Source of the DNA: MWDV01 sp964634255
Lineage (GTDB): Bacteria; Verrucomicrobiota; Verrucomicrobiia; Limisphaerales; MWDV01
DNA: 14,825 nt
Reading direction: 5' to 3'
NCBI GenBank assembly: GCA_964634255.1
Contig: CAZWJC010000181.1
Location: 1-14,825 of the forward strand
The position numbers and the translations under genes are program-made. The notes under the pieces are model-generated. The model was given only the letters and a program-made list of their open reading frames with translations. It did no database searches and was not told the DNA's origin. This document shows, one piece after another, positions 8,517-14,825 of this stretch (positions are counted from its first letter, which is position 1; the number at the start of each line of letters is the position of its first letter).

Positions 8517-9250
8517 GAGGCTGAATCTTCCGGCTCGGAAATGTTCTTCTCCAAAGTCTCGCCCGAGATGAGCACCACAAACTCGCCCTTGAGCGAGCGC
8601 TTCTGGGCAAGGGTCTGCAACTCGGCGGGCGTGCCGCGCAGGAATTCCTCGAACTTTTTCGTCAACTCGCGGGCAAGGACGACTTGGCGCTCGGGAAAGG
8701 CTTCCTGAAGCTCGCGCAGCAGTTTCTCAATGCGGTAGGGCGATTCGTAAAGCACGAGCGTGCCGCCGAAGGCTTTCAGCGCTTCGAGCTGGTTTCGCCG
8801 CTGGCCAGACTTGTGTGGGAGGAAGCCAATGAAATGGAATTCATCCGTCGGCAGGCCGCTGGCGGTCAGGGCTGCCACCAGTGCACACGCACCGGGCACG
8901 GCTTCCACGCGCAGCCCAGTGGCGAGCGCGGCTTTGACCACGCGTTCGCCGGGATCGCTGATGCCCGGGCTGCCGGCATCAGTGACCAGCGCAACCTTCT
9001 CCCCGCGGCGCAGGCATTCGATGATCTCCTCGCTGCGCTTGGCTTCGTTGAACTGGAAGTAACTGAGCAGCGGTTTGCTGATGTCGAAGTGCTTCAGCAG
9101 TTGCCCACTGCGGCGCGTGTCCTCGGCGGCGACGACGTCACACTCACGCAACACGCGCAGCGCCCGGAGCGTGATGTCTTCGAGGTTGCCAATGGGTGTG
9201 GCAACCAGGTAGAGCGTGCCGGGCGTCAGTGGTGGCAATACCGTTTCCAT
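8513..9250 (-). CDS. rsmI: 16S rRNA (cytidine1402-2'-O)-methyltransferase RsmI
   Basis: RsmI 2'-O-methylates C1402 of 16S rRNA in the decoding centre, using S-adenosylmethionine. The 245-residue tetrapyrrole-methylase fold shows all the family signatures: 'GTLYLVATPIGNLEDITLRA' (11-30), E43-D-T-R46, 'VTDAGSPGISDPG' (89-101), and 'VPGACALVAALTASGLPT' (118-135) followed by F-H-F-I-G-F-L-P. A C-terminal domain follows with 'GTLVLYESPYRI' and 'VLARELTKKFEE'. The protein is slightly shorter than the E. coli enzyme but complete. The ATG at 9250 precedes the first core motif by 10 residues. The gene overlaps the downstream GNAT gene by 4 bp, and is divergent from the activase gene across 96 bp. Confidence 0.95.
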   Translation of the reverse strand: METVLPPLTPGTLYLVATPIGNLEDITLRALRVLRECDVVAAEDTRRSGQLLKHFDISKPLLSYFQFNEAKRSEEIIECLRRGEKVALVTDAGSPGISDPGERVVKAALATGLRVEAVPGACALVAALTASGLPTDEFHFIGFLPHKSGQRRNQLEALKAFGGTLVLYESPYRIEKLLRELQEAFPERQVVLARELTKKFEEFLRGTPAELQTLAQKRSLKGEFVVLISGETLEKNISEPEDSAS

Positions 9251-9346
9251 GCCCGCCAGTTAAGCCGGAAGCGGCGCCCGGCGAAAGCCTTTGTTGCGGT
9301 CAGGGATTGCTGCCGGTCCGCGTGTGCGGCAGACTCGGGGCACGCG

Positions 9347-10264
9347 ATGGAGCAGCACGACCAAAGCGGCATCGTTTTCAACATCCAGAAGTACAGCCTT
9401 CAGGACGGGCCGGGCATTCGCACAACGGTATTCCTGAAAGGCTGTCCGCTCTGCTGCGCCTGGTGTCACAATCCGGAGGGAATCGCATCAAAGCCGGAGA
9501 TCGTGGTCGTGGAGAGCCGGTGCGCGGTTTGCGGTGAGTGCCGGACGGCCTGTCCGCTGCCGGGCGCACGGGATGGCACGGGAGTGCTACCGACGCAGAA
9601 TCCGGATTGCCTTCACTGTGCGGCGTGCGTCGAGGCCTGCCCCAGCGGCGCGCGCCAGATGATCGGGCGCACGATGACGGTGACGGAGGTTCGACGCGAG
9701 GTGTTGCAGGATCGCATTTTTTACGAGGACTCGGGCGGGGGTGTGACGTTCTCCGGCGGCGAGCCGCTGGCACAACCGCAGTTTCTGCTCGCCCTGCTGG
9801 AGACATGTCAGGCCAACGGCGTTCACACTGCGCTGGACACAACCGGATTTGCACGTTGGGAATACCTCCGCGCAGCGGCGGACTTCGCCAAGCTGATTCT
9901 CTACGACCTCAAGGCTTTCGACGAGCAGCTCCACCGCCGCCTGACGGGCGTGCCGAACGGTTTGATCCTCGAAAACCTCCACGCGCTGGATGGAGTGCAT
10001 GCGAACATCTGGATTCGGCTGCCCATCGTGCCGGGCTTCAACGACGATCTGGCAGACCTGCGACGCACGGCCGCGTTCGTGGCGGGCTTGCGGCACGTGA
10101 CGCAGGTGAATCTGCTGCCCTTCCACCGGACAGGCCTCCACAAGTTCGCCCGGCTGGGGATGAACCACTCGCTGGGCGGGGTGGCGACGCCGTCTTCGGA
10201 GTTGATGCAGGCGGCGGCGGCAGTGTTCGCGGAAGCGGGGGTGCGCGCGAAGATCGGCGGGTAA
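9347..10264 (+). CDS. Glycyl-radical enzyme activase (radical SAM, two extra 4Fe-4S clusters)
   Basis: A 305-residue PflA-type activating enzyme. It would cleave S-adenosylmethionine reductively and abstract a hydrogen from the glycine of its partner, here almost certainly the enzyme at 10496. The radical SAM cluster is C33-x3-C37-x2-C40 followed by H-N-P-E-G, with a fourth Cys36 inside the loop. Two ferredoxin-type motifs follow: C59-C62-C65-C69 and C88-C91-C94-C98. G137-G-E-P140 is the SAM-binding motif. This long form with two auxiliary clusters is seen in activases of dehydratase- and decarboxylase-type glycyl radical enzymes, not in the short PflA. The frame is open to 8684 upstream but that stretch is antisense to rsmI. 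ATG 9347 follows a GGGG run about 7 bases before it and begins just ahead of 'FNIQKYSLQDGPGIRT'. Confidence 0.93.
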   Translation: MEQHDQSGIVFNIQKYSLQDGPGIRTTVFLKGCPLCCAWCHNPEGIASKPEIVVVESRCAVCGECRTACPLPGARDGTGVLPTQNPDCLHCAACVEACPSGARQMIGRTMTVTEVRREVLQDRIFYEDSGGGVTFSGGEPLAQPQFLLALLETCQANGVHTALDTTGFARWEYLRAAADFAKLILYDLKAFDEQLHRRLTGVPNGLILENLHALDGVHANIWIRLPIVPGFNDDLADLRRTAAFVAGLRHVTQVNLLPFHRTGLHKFARLGMNHSLGGVATPSSELMQAAAAVFAEAGVRAKIGG

Positions 10265-10354
10265 CGCGGTTCGTCAGAAACAGCCGGTAATTACGCCGAC
10301 GGACTCTGCACTCCGCAAGGCGCGATTGGAAGTGACGCTACGCGTGGGGTGGCG

Positions 10355-10373
10355 TGCGGGTGTCTCACCCGCA
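10355..10373. repeat. REP-like hairpin, copy 1 (TCT loop on + strand)
   Basis: TGCGGGTG-TCT-CACCCGCA is a perfect 8-bp stem with a 3-base loop, in the 231-bp gap between activase and glycyl radical enzyme. Its reverse complement has the core CTGCGGG-TGAGACA-CCCGC, matching copy 2 at 10424-10440 apart from one swapped base pair. Confidence 0.65.
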
Positions 10374-10423
10374 GCAACGTGGCCAACAAAATGCCCGTGC
10401 GAGTCGTCCGCCGAGGCGCTTCT

Positions 10424-10440
10424 GCGGCTGAGACAGCCGC
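10424..10440. repeat. REP-like hairpin, copy 2 (AGA loop on + strand), inverted relative to copy 1
   Basis: GCGGCTG-AGA-CAGCCGC is a perfect 7-bp stem with a 3-base loop. It shares the TGAGACA core with the reverse complement of copy 1. The stem pair next to the core is C:G here and G:C in copy 1, so both copies keep perfect pairing. The two copies are 50 bases apart, arranged like the inverted pairs of bacterial REP/BIME elements. Confidence 0.65.
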
Positions 10441-10442
10441 GT

Positions 10443-10464
10443 TCCGGCGTGTCGGCTTGCCGGA
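10443..10464. repeat. Third inverted repeat upstream of the glycyl radical enzyme
   Basis: TCCGGC and GCCGGA pair around a 10-base loop, ending 31 bases before the ATG of the glycyl radical enzyme. It could be part of the same element or a leader structure. It does not share the TGAGACA core. Confidence 0.3.
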
Positions 10465-10495
10465 CGCGGGATTCTAGGGCAATCTTTCCGCCAAG

Positions 10496-12874
10496 ATGAC
10501 ACCGAGAACTGCCAAGCTCCGTCAGGAGAGTCTGAATGCGCGCCCGGCGATCACCGCCGAACGCGCCGTGCTGATGACCGAGTTTTACCAGGCCAATGAG
10601 GGACGTTGGTCTATTCCGGTGACGCGGGCCAAAGCGTTTCTCCATCTCTGCCAGAACAAGACCATCCACATCGGCGAGGGTGAGTTGATTGTTGGTGAGC
10701 GCGGGCCGGCACCGAAAGTCGTGCCCACCTTCCCCGAGTTGACCTGCCACAGTGTCGAGGACTTGGAGATTCTGAATTCACGTCCGCTCACCCACTACGA
10801 TGTGGACGCCGAGTGCATCTGCCAGTATCGCGAGAAGGTGATTCCCTATTGGCGCGGGCGCTCCATGCGCGACAAGCTGTTCGCGGAGCTCCCGCAGGAT
10901 TGGCAGGACACATACGCCGCCGGCGTCTTCACCGAGTTCATGGAGCAGCGTGCTCCCGGTCACACGGTGCTGGACGACAAGATTTATTCCAAAGGGATGC
11001 TCGACTTCAAACGAGACATTGCGGAGGCCATCGCGAAGCTGGACTTCCTCAACGACCCGCAAGCGCTGGACAAGCGCGAGGCGTTGAAGTCGTTCGCCAT
11101 CTCCTGCGACGCGGTGATCGTGTTTGCCGAGCGTCACGCCGCTTTAGCGCGCGAGTCGGCGGCGAAGGAAGTTGATCCGCAGCGCAAAGCCGAGTTGCTC
11201 ACGATCGCCGAGGTCTGCGCGCACGTCCCGGCCAACGCGCCGCGCAACTTCCACGAGGCGCTGCAATACTACTGGTTCTGCCACCTTGCGGTGATCACCG
11301 AACTGAACGGCTGGGATTCGTTCAACCCCGGCCATCTCGACCAGCATCTGCTGCCGTTCTTCGAGCGCGGGCTCGCGGAAGGATCGCTCACGAAAGAGAG
11401 CGCTTGCGAGTTGCTGGAGTGCTTCTTCATCAAGTTCAACAACCATCCGGCTCCACCCAAGGTCGGCGTGACCGCTGCAGAGAGCGGCACGTACACGGAC
11501 TTCGCGAACATCAACATCGGTGGTTTGCTGCGCGATGGCTCGGACGGCTCAAACGAGATATCGCACATCCTGCTCGACATCGTGGACGAGATGCACCTGC
11601 TCCAGCCGAGCACGAACATCCAGCTATCGCGCAAGAGTCCGGATCACTTTCTGAAGCACACGTTGCGCGTTGTGAGCAAGGGCTACGGTTTCCCCAGCAT
11701 CTTCAACGCCGACGCCGTGGTGCAGGAACAGTTGCGCCAGGGCAAGACGTTGGAGGACGCGCGGGCCGGCGGTTGCAGCGGCTGCGTGGAAGTCGGCGCG
11801 TTCGGGAAGGAGGCTTACATCCTCACGGGCTACTTCAACATGCCGAAGGTGTTCGAGCTGGCGCTCCACAACGGCGTGGACCCGATGACGGGTAAGCAGC
11901 TCGGGCCGAAGACGGGCGAGCCCGCCTCGTTCAAGTCGTTTGAGGACCTCTTCGCCGCCTACCGGACGCAGTTCAAGCATTTCCTTGAAATCAAGCTGCG
12001 CGGCAACCAGCTCATCGAGCGCATGTATGCCACGCGGATGCCCGCGCCGTTCCTCAGCGTGTTGACGGATGATTGCGTGCAGCGCGGTCGCGACTACAAC
12101 GCCGGGGGGGCGCGTTACAACAACACCTACATCCAGTTCGTCGGCCTTGGCAGCCTCACGGACAGTCTGAGTGCGGTAAAGCAGTTGTGCTTTGAGGATC
12201 ACACCGCGGAACGAAATGGCCATCTTTCGCTGGCGGAACTGGTGTCAGTGCTGGGCAAGGATTTCGCTGGCCACGAGCCGCTGCGGCAAATGCTGCTCCA
12301 CAAGACGCGCAAGTACGGCAACGACGACGATTACCCCGACGAAATCACCGTTCGCATCTTCAACACGTGCGTGGAGGAGTTGGACGGCAGGCCCGACACG
12401 AAGGGCGGACATTACCGCGTCGAAATGCTGCCAACCACCTGCCACGTGTATTTTGGCAGCGTGACGGGCGCGTCGCCGGACGGGCGCAAAGCGCGCGTCC
12501 CGCTGAGCGAAGGCATCAGTCCGGTGCAGGGCGCGGACCGGCGCGGACCGACCGCCGTCATCAAGAGCGCCTCGAAGATGGATCACCTGAAGGCCGGCGG
12601 CACGTTGCTCAACATGAAGTTCACGCCTTCACTAGTCGCGACGGACGACGGGGTGGACAAGTGGGCGCATCTGGTGCGTGGTTACTTCAAGATGGATGGC
12701 CACCACGTGCAGTTCAACGTGGTCCGCGCTGACACGCTCCGAAAGGCCCAAGCCGACCCAGACGCGCACCGCGATTTGATCGTGCGTGTGGCCGGCTACA
12801 GCGATTATTTCTGCGACCTCTCCAAGGCGTTGCAGGACGAGATCATCGAGCGCACGGAGCACGAAGGGTTCTGA
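10496..12874 (+). CDS. hypD: Glycyl radical enzyme, trans-4-hydroxy-L-proline dehydratase (HypD)-like
   Basis: A 792-residue glycyl radical enzyme. HypD dehydrates trans-4-hydroxy-L-proline to (S)-1-pyrroline-5-carboxylate in the anaerobic cytoplasm; ProC can then make proline. The thiyl Cys430 lies in 'GGCSGCVEVGAFGKEA' with the general base Glu432, and the glycyl radical is G767 in 'RVAGYSDYF'. Residues matching the recalled C. difficile HypD active site fall at a constant offset of -4: F148 and H156 ('TEFMEQRAPGHT'), D274, S330, D335, F336, C430, E432 and Y446. Near the C-terminus T647 and G767 fall at +2 (T645, G765). ATG 10496 aligns with the usual HypD start, a few residues before 'LRQESLNARP'. 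The activase precedes it on the same strand. HypD numbering is from memory and no proC is in the window, so another substrate of this subgroup remains possible. Confidence 0.83.
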   Translation: MTPRTAKLRQESLNARPAITAERAVLMTEFYQANEGRWSIPVTRAKAFLHLCQNKTIHIGEGELIVGERGPAPKVVPTFPELTCHSVEDLEILNSRPLTHYDVDAECICQYREKVIPYWRGRSMRDKLFAELPQDWQDTYAAGVFTEFMEQRAPGHTVLDDKIYSKGMLDFKRDIAEAIAKLDFLNDPQALDKREALKSFAISCDAVIVFAERHAALARESAAKEVDPQRKAELLTIAEVCAHVPANAPRNFHEALQYYWFCHLAVITELNGWDSFNPGHLDQHLLPFFERGLAEGSLTKESACELLECFFIKFNNHPAPPKVGVTAAESGTYTDFANINIGGLLRDGSDGSNEISHILLDIVDEMHLLQPSTNIQLSRKSPDHFLKHTLRVVSKGYGFPSIFNADAVVQEQLRQGKTLEDARAGGCSGCVEVGAFGKEAYILTGYFNMPKVFELALHNGVDPMTGKQLGPKTGEPASFKSFEDLFAAYRTQFKHFLEIKLRGNQLIERMYATRMPAPFLSVLTDDCVQRGRDYNAGGARYNNTYIQFVGLGSLTDSLSAVKQLCFEDHTAERNGHLSLAELVSVLGKDFAGHEPLRQMLLHKTRKYGNDDDYPDEITVRIFNTCVEELDGRPDTKGGHYRVEMLPTTCHVYFGSVTGASPDGRKARVPLSEGISPVQGADRRGPTAVIKSASKMDHLKAGGTLLNMKFTPSLVATDDGVDKWAHLVRGYFKMDGHHVQFNVVRADTLRKAQADPDAHRDLIVRVAGYSDYFCDLSKALQDEIIERTEHEGF

Positions 12875-12930
12875 AGCCCTCGAAACTGGCTCCAACATCT
12901 CGCTGAAAGGCCCGCTGGGCTGGGACAGCC

Positions 12931-12944
12931 GCGCGCTGGCGCGC
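12931..12944. terminator. GC hairpin between convergent glycyl radical enzyme and lpxA genes
   Basis: GCGCG and CGCGC pair around CTGG and are followed by CTATTT, which includes the lpxA stop. A weaker GCCC-GCT-GGGC hairpin lies at 12910-12920. Together they fill the 70-bp convergent gap and could end transcription from the + side. The T-tract is short. Confidence 0.35.
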
Positions 12945-13718
12945 CTATTTGCTAATCCCGCGCTCGCTGGCTCGGACAAACTGGACGAGGTGCTGAATCT
13001 CCGGCAACGCTGGCAGTTCCTGCTCGATCCGGACGAGCGCATTTGAAATCGTGAGCCCTTCGCGGAAGAGCAGTTTGTAGGCGGTGCGCAGGGTGTTGAT
13101 CGCTTCCTCTGAAAGCCCGGCTCGCTCCAATCCCACTTTGTTGATGGTCACCGTCTCCGCCGGGCTGCCGTCGGCCAGCATGAAGGGTGGTACATCCTGC
13201 CGCACTTTCGAGCAGCCACCGATCATGGCCAGTTTGCCGATGCGACAGAATTGGTGGACGGCTGCGTAACCGGCGATCACCGCGCCGTCGCCCACCACCA
13301 CGTGACCGGCCAAGCCGGCGTAGCTGGACATGATGATATGGTTGCCGAGCTGGCAATCGTGCGCGATGTGGCAATAGGCAAGGATGTGGTTATTCGAGCC
13401 GAGCACGGTACTGCCACCGTCGCTGGTGGCGGAATGAACCGTCACGCATTCGCGAAAGGTATTGTCATCGCCAATCTCCACGCGCGTGACGCCGCCTTTC
13501 CACTTCAAGTCCTGGGTCTGCTTGCCGAGAATGGCGAAAGGAAAAACCTGGTTTCGCTTCCCGAGCCGAGTGTGGCCGTCAATGACCACGTGCGAATGCA
13601 GCCGACACGCATCACCGAGTTCGACGCTTTCGCCGATGACGCAGTAGGGCCCGATTTCGCAGTCCGCGCCAATCCGGGCGTTTGGATGGATGATGGCCGA
13701 GGGATGGATGGTGCTCAT
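12945..13718 (-). CDS. lpxA: UDP-N-acetylglucosamine O-acyltransferase LpxA
   Basis: LpxA catalyses the first step of lipid A synthesis, moving a 3-hydroxyacyl chain from acyl carrier protein to the 3-OH of UDP-GlcNAc in the cytoplasm. The 257-residue protein is a left-handed beta-helix with hexapeptide repeats from residue 5 ('HPSAIIHPNARIGADCEIG'). The catalytic region 'HILAYCHIAHDCQLGN' (111-126) contains H120, equivalent to E. coli His125, and H117, equivalent to His122. 'QTQDLKWKGG' (67-76) holds the substrate-binding Gln and Lys. The C-terminal helical domain ('INKVGLERAGLSEEAINTLR') is normal. Length is close to the family's ~262. It lies 19 bp downstream of the lpxC/fabZ gene on the same strand, surely one operon. 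Confidence 0.95.
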   Translation of the reverse strand: MSTIHPSAIIHPNARIGADCEIGPYCVIGESVELGDACRLHSHVVIDGHTRLGKRNQVFPFAILGKQTQDLKWKGGVTRVEIGDDNTFRECVTVHSATSDGGSTVLGSNNHILAYCHIAHDCQLGNHIIMSSYAGLAGHVVVGDGAVIAGYAAVHQFCRIGKLAMIGGCSKVRQDVPPFMLADGSPAETVTINKVGLERAGLSEEAINTLRTAYKLLFREGLTISNALVRIEQELPALPEIQHLVQFVRASERGISK

Positions 13719-13737
13719 GGGAGGCGCGGCCGGGCGT

Positions 13738-14825
13738 TCAGACGTCCCGCAACATGAAAGTGACTTCCGCTTCGCTCACGACTTCGCCACGCACCTTGCA
13801 GGCGCACTTGGCCTTGCCGATCTTCGCCCGGACCTTGGTCAACTGCACTTCAATCGCGAGGGTGTCCCCGGGCAGCACCGGTTTGCGCCACTTCACTTCC
13901 TCAGCGGACATGAAATAGGCGAGTTGCGGTTTATCCACAGCGCGGGTGCGCATGAGGATGCCCGCCACTTGCGCCATCGCTTCCAATTGCAGCACGCCGG
14001 GCATGATCGGATGCCCGGGGAAATGTCCCTGGAAGTAGGGCTCGTTCATCGTCACGTTCTTGATGCCGAGGATGCGGTCACCATCAATCTTGGCAATGCG
14101 GTCCACGAGCAGGAAGGGATACCGATGCGGGATGAGGTCCATGATCTTGACGGTGTCCAGCACGCACGCGTCGAGAGTAGGATCCGGCGGGAGAGCAGGT
14201 TTCTCCTCCGCGGCGGGCTTGGCCTCCACCGGTGGCGGACCAAAGGTCTGCGCTGCGGCGGGCTTGCGCATCTGGGCGTCAATGAGCTTCACCAGTTCGC
14301 AATTGGCGGCGTGGCTTGGGCGAACCGCAACCACGTGCCCCTTGAGCGGCCGTCCCAGCAGCGAAAGGTCGCCGATGATGTCCAGCATCTTGTGCCGCAC
14401 GAACTCGTCCGGATAACGCAGCGGCTCGGTAGTCAACACAGCGTCGTCGCGGATCACGACGGCGTTTTCGAGGCTGCCGCCCTTGATCAGGCCGTTCTTG
14501 ATGAGAAACTCGATTTCCTCGTAAAAGCAAAACGTCCGCGCGTGGGACAATTCCTTTTCCCAAGTCTTGGGGTTGACCTCGGTGGTGTAAAACTGCGTGA
14601 ACCGCCCGCGTTTGTCGGCGCTGGTGCACGTGATTTTGAAGGCCTCATCCGGAAAGACCTGCATCAGGGTCTCGCCCAGTTGGAGCTGAATCGGCTCCTT
14701 GATGGCGTAAGGCTCCTGCTTTGCCTCCTGCGCCATGATCCCCGCCTCCTGGATCAGTTTGCAGTATTCCCGCGCACTGCCATCACCGATGGGGGGTTCG
14801 TTGGCGTCCAACTCCACCACGGCAT
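13738..14825 (-). CDS. lpxC/fabZ: Bifunctional LpxC-FabZ (UDP-3-O-acyl-GlcNAc deacetylase / 3-hydroxyacyl-ACP dehydratase), 5'-truncated
   Basis: The N-terminus lies beyond the window; the frame is open to the edge. Residues below count from a codon at 14820. Residues 1-180 are the second half of LpxC, the zinc deacetylase that commits lipid A synthesis: 'FCFYEEIEFLIKNGLIKGGS' (97-116), zinc ligands H143 and D147 in 'RHKMLDIIGD', and catalytic H170 in 'RPSH'. A Pro/Ala/Glu-rich linker (~186-215) joins FabZ (218-360), which dehydrates 3-hydroxyacyl-ACP. FabZ has H266 in 'FQGHFPGHPIMPGV' and E280 in 'LEAMAQ', 14 apart as in known FabZ. Such fusions are known from Bacteroidota and some other phyla. 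The two activities compete for hydroxyacyl-ACP between lipid A and fatty acids. The first zinc-binding His of LpxC is off the window, not lost. Confidence 0.94.
   Translation of the reverse strand, partial: AVVELDANEPPIGDGSAREYCKLIQEAGIMAQEAKQEPYAIKEPIQLQLGETLMQVFPDEAFKITCTSADKRGRFTQFYTTEVNPKTWEKELSHARTFCFYEEIEFLIKNGLIKGGSLENAVVIRDDAVLTTEPLRYPDEFVRHKMLDIIGDLSLLGRPLKGHVVAVRPSHAANCELVKLIDAQMRKPAAAQTFGPPPVEAKPAAEEKPALPPDPTLDACVLDTVKIMDLIPHRYPFLLVDRIAKIDGDRILGIKNVTMNEPYFQGHFPGHPIMPGVLQLEAMAQVAGILMRTRAVDKPQLAYFMSAEEVKWRKPVLPGDTLAIEVQLTKVRAKIGKAKCACKVRGEVVSEAEVTFMLRDV

Noticed and set aside
8684..9346. 221-codon open extension upstream of the glycyl-radical activase
   Set aside because: It lies antisense over rsmI, has no recognisable domain, and the activase family starts directly before 'FNIQKYSLQDGPGIRT'.
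9538..10290. 250-codon open frame overlapping the activase in another frame
   Set aside because: It is a Gly/Arg-rich shadow with no motif; the activase frame carries eleven cluster cysteines in proper spacing.
14280..14825. Apparent absence of the first LpxC zinc-binding histidine
   Set aside because: That residue lies in the N-terminal half of LpxC, which is beyond the window edge, so it is not evidence of an inactive enzyme.

Overview
The window looks like a chromosomal stretch from a GC-rich, Gram-negative member of the Verrucomicrobiota or a close PVC relative. The evidence is two pseudopilin-type secreted proteins with the F-T-L-I-E-L-L-V-V-I helix and H/DG-type C-termini, a PQQ-like propeller with a W-P-x-x-R-G start, an LpxC-FabZ fusion next to lpxA (so lipid A is made), and very weak Shine-Dalgarno signals. 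The phylum is inferred from protein style only; there is no rRNA here. I see no tRNA, rRNA, CRISPR array, transposase or phage gene.

Layout. 1-593 (+) is the C-terminal end of an APC-family permease. 654-2526 (-) holds two pseudopilin-like proteins in tandem. 2777-6510 is a pectin/rhamnogalacturonan block: a secreted GH105 hydrolase (+) faces, tail to tail and 20 bp apart, an 858-residue secreted fusion of a GH105 domain with a GH28 polygalacturonase domain (-). 6699-7976 (+) is an exported PQQ-like beta-propeller. 8028-9250 (-) is rsmI followed by a GNAT acetyltransferase whose GTG start overlaps the rsmI stop. 9347-12874 (+) is a glycyl-radical pair: a radical-SAM activase with two extra 4Fe-4S motifs, then a glycyl radical enzyme that keeps every active-site residue I can recall for trans-4-hydroxy-L-proline dehydratase (HypD). 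12945-14825 (-) is lpxA behind a bifunctional lpxC/fabZ gene that runs off the window.

How the parts fit. The GH105 and GH105-GH28 proteins would cut polygalacturonan or rhamnogalacturonan outside the cytoplasm and remove unsaturated uronic acid from the ends. No polysaccharide lyase, which would make those unsaturated ends, lies in the window. The HypD-like enzyme would dehydrate hydroxyproline to pyrroline-5-carboxylate under anoxic conditions. Plant wall glycoproteins are rich in hydroxyproline, so the two functions could share a food source, but adjacency is the only evidence. The lipid A genes and rsmI are housekeeping.

Non-coding stretches are all under 300 bp. The notable one is 10265-10495, between the activase and the glycyl radical enzyme. 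It carries two hairpins that are inverted copies of one element and differ by a compensatory base-pair swap. No strikingly new system is evident. The best leads are that hairpin pair, the HypD-like enzyme in this lineage, and the GH105-GH28 fusion.
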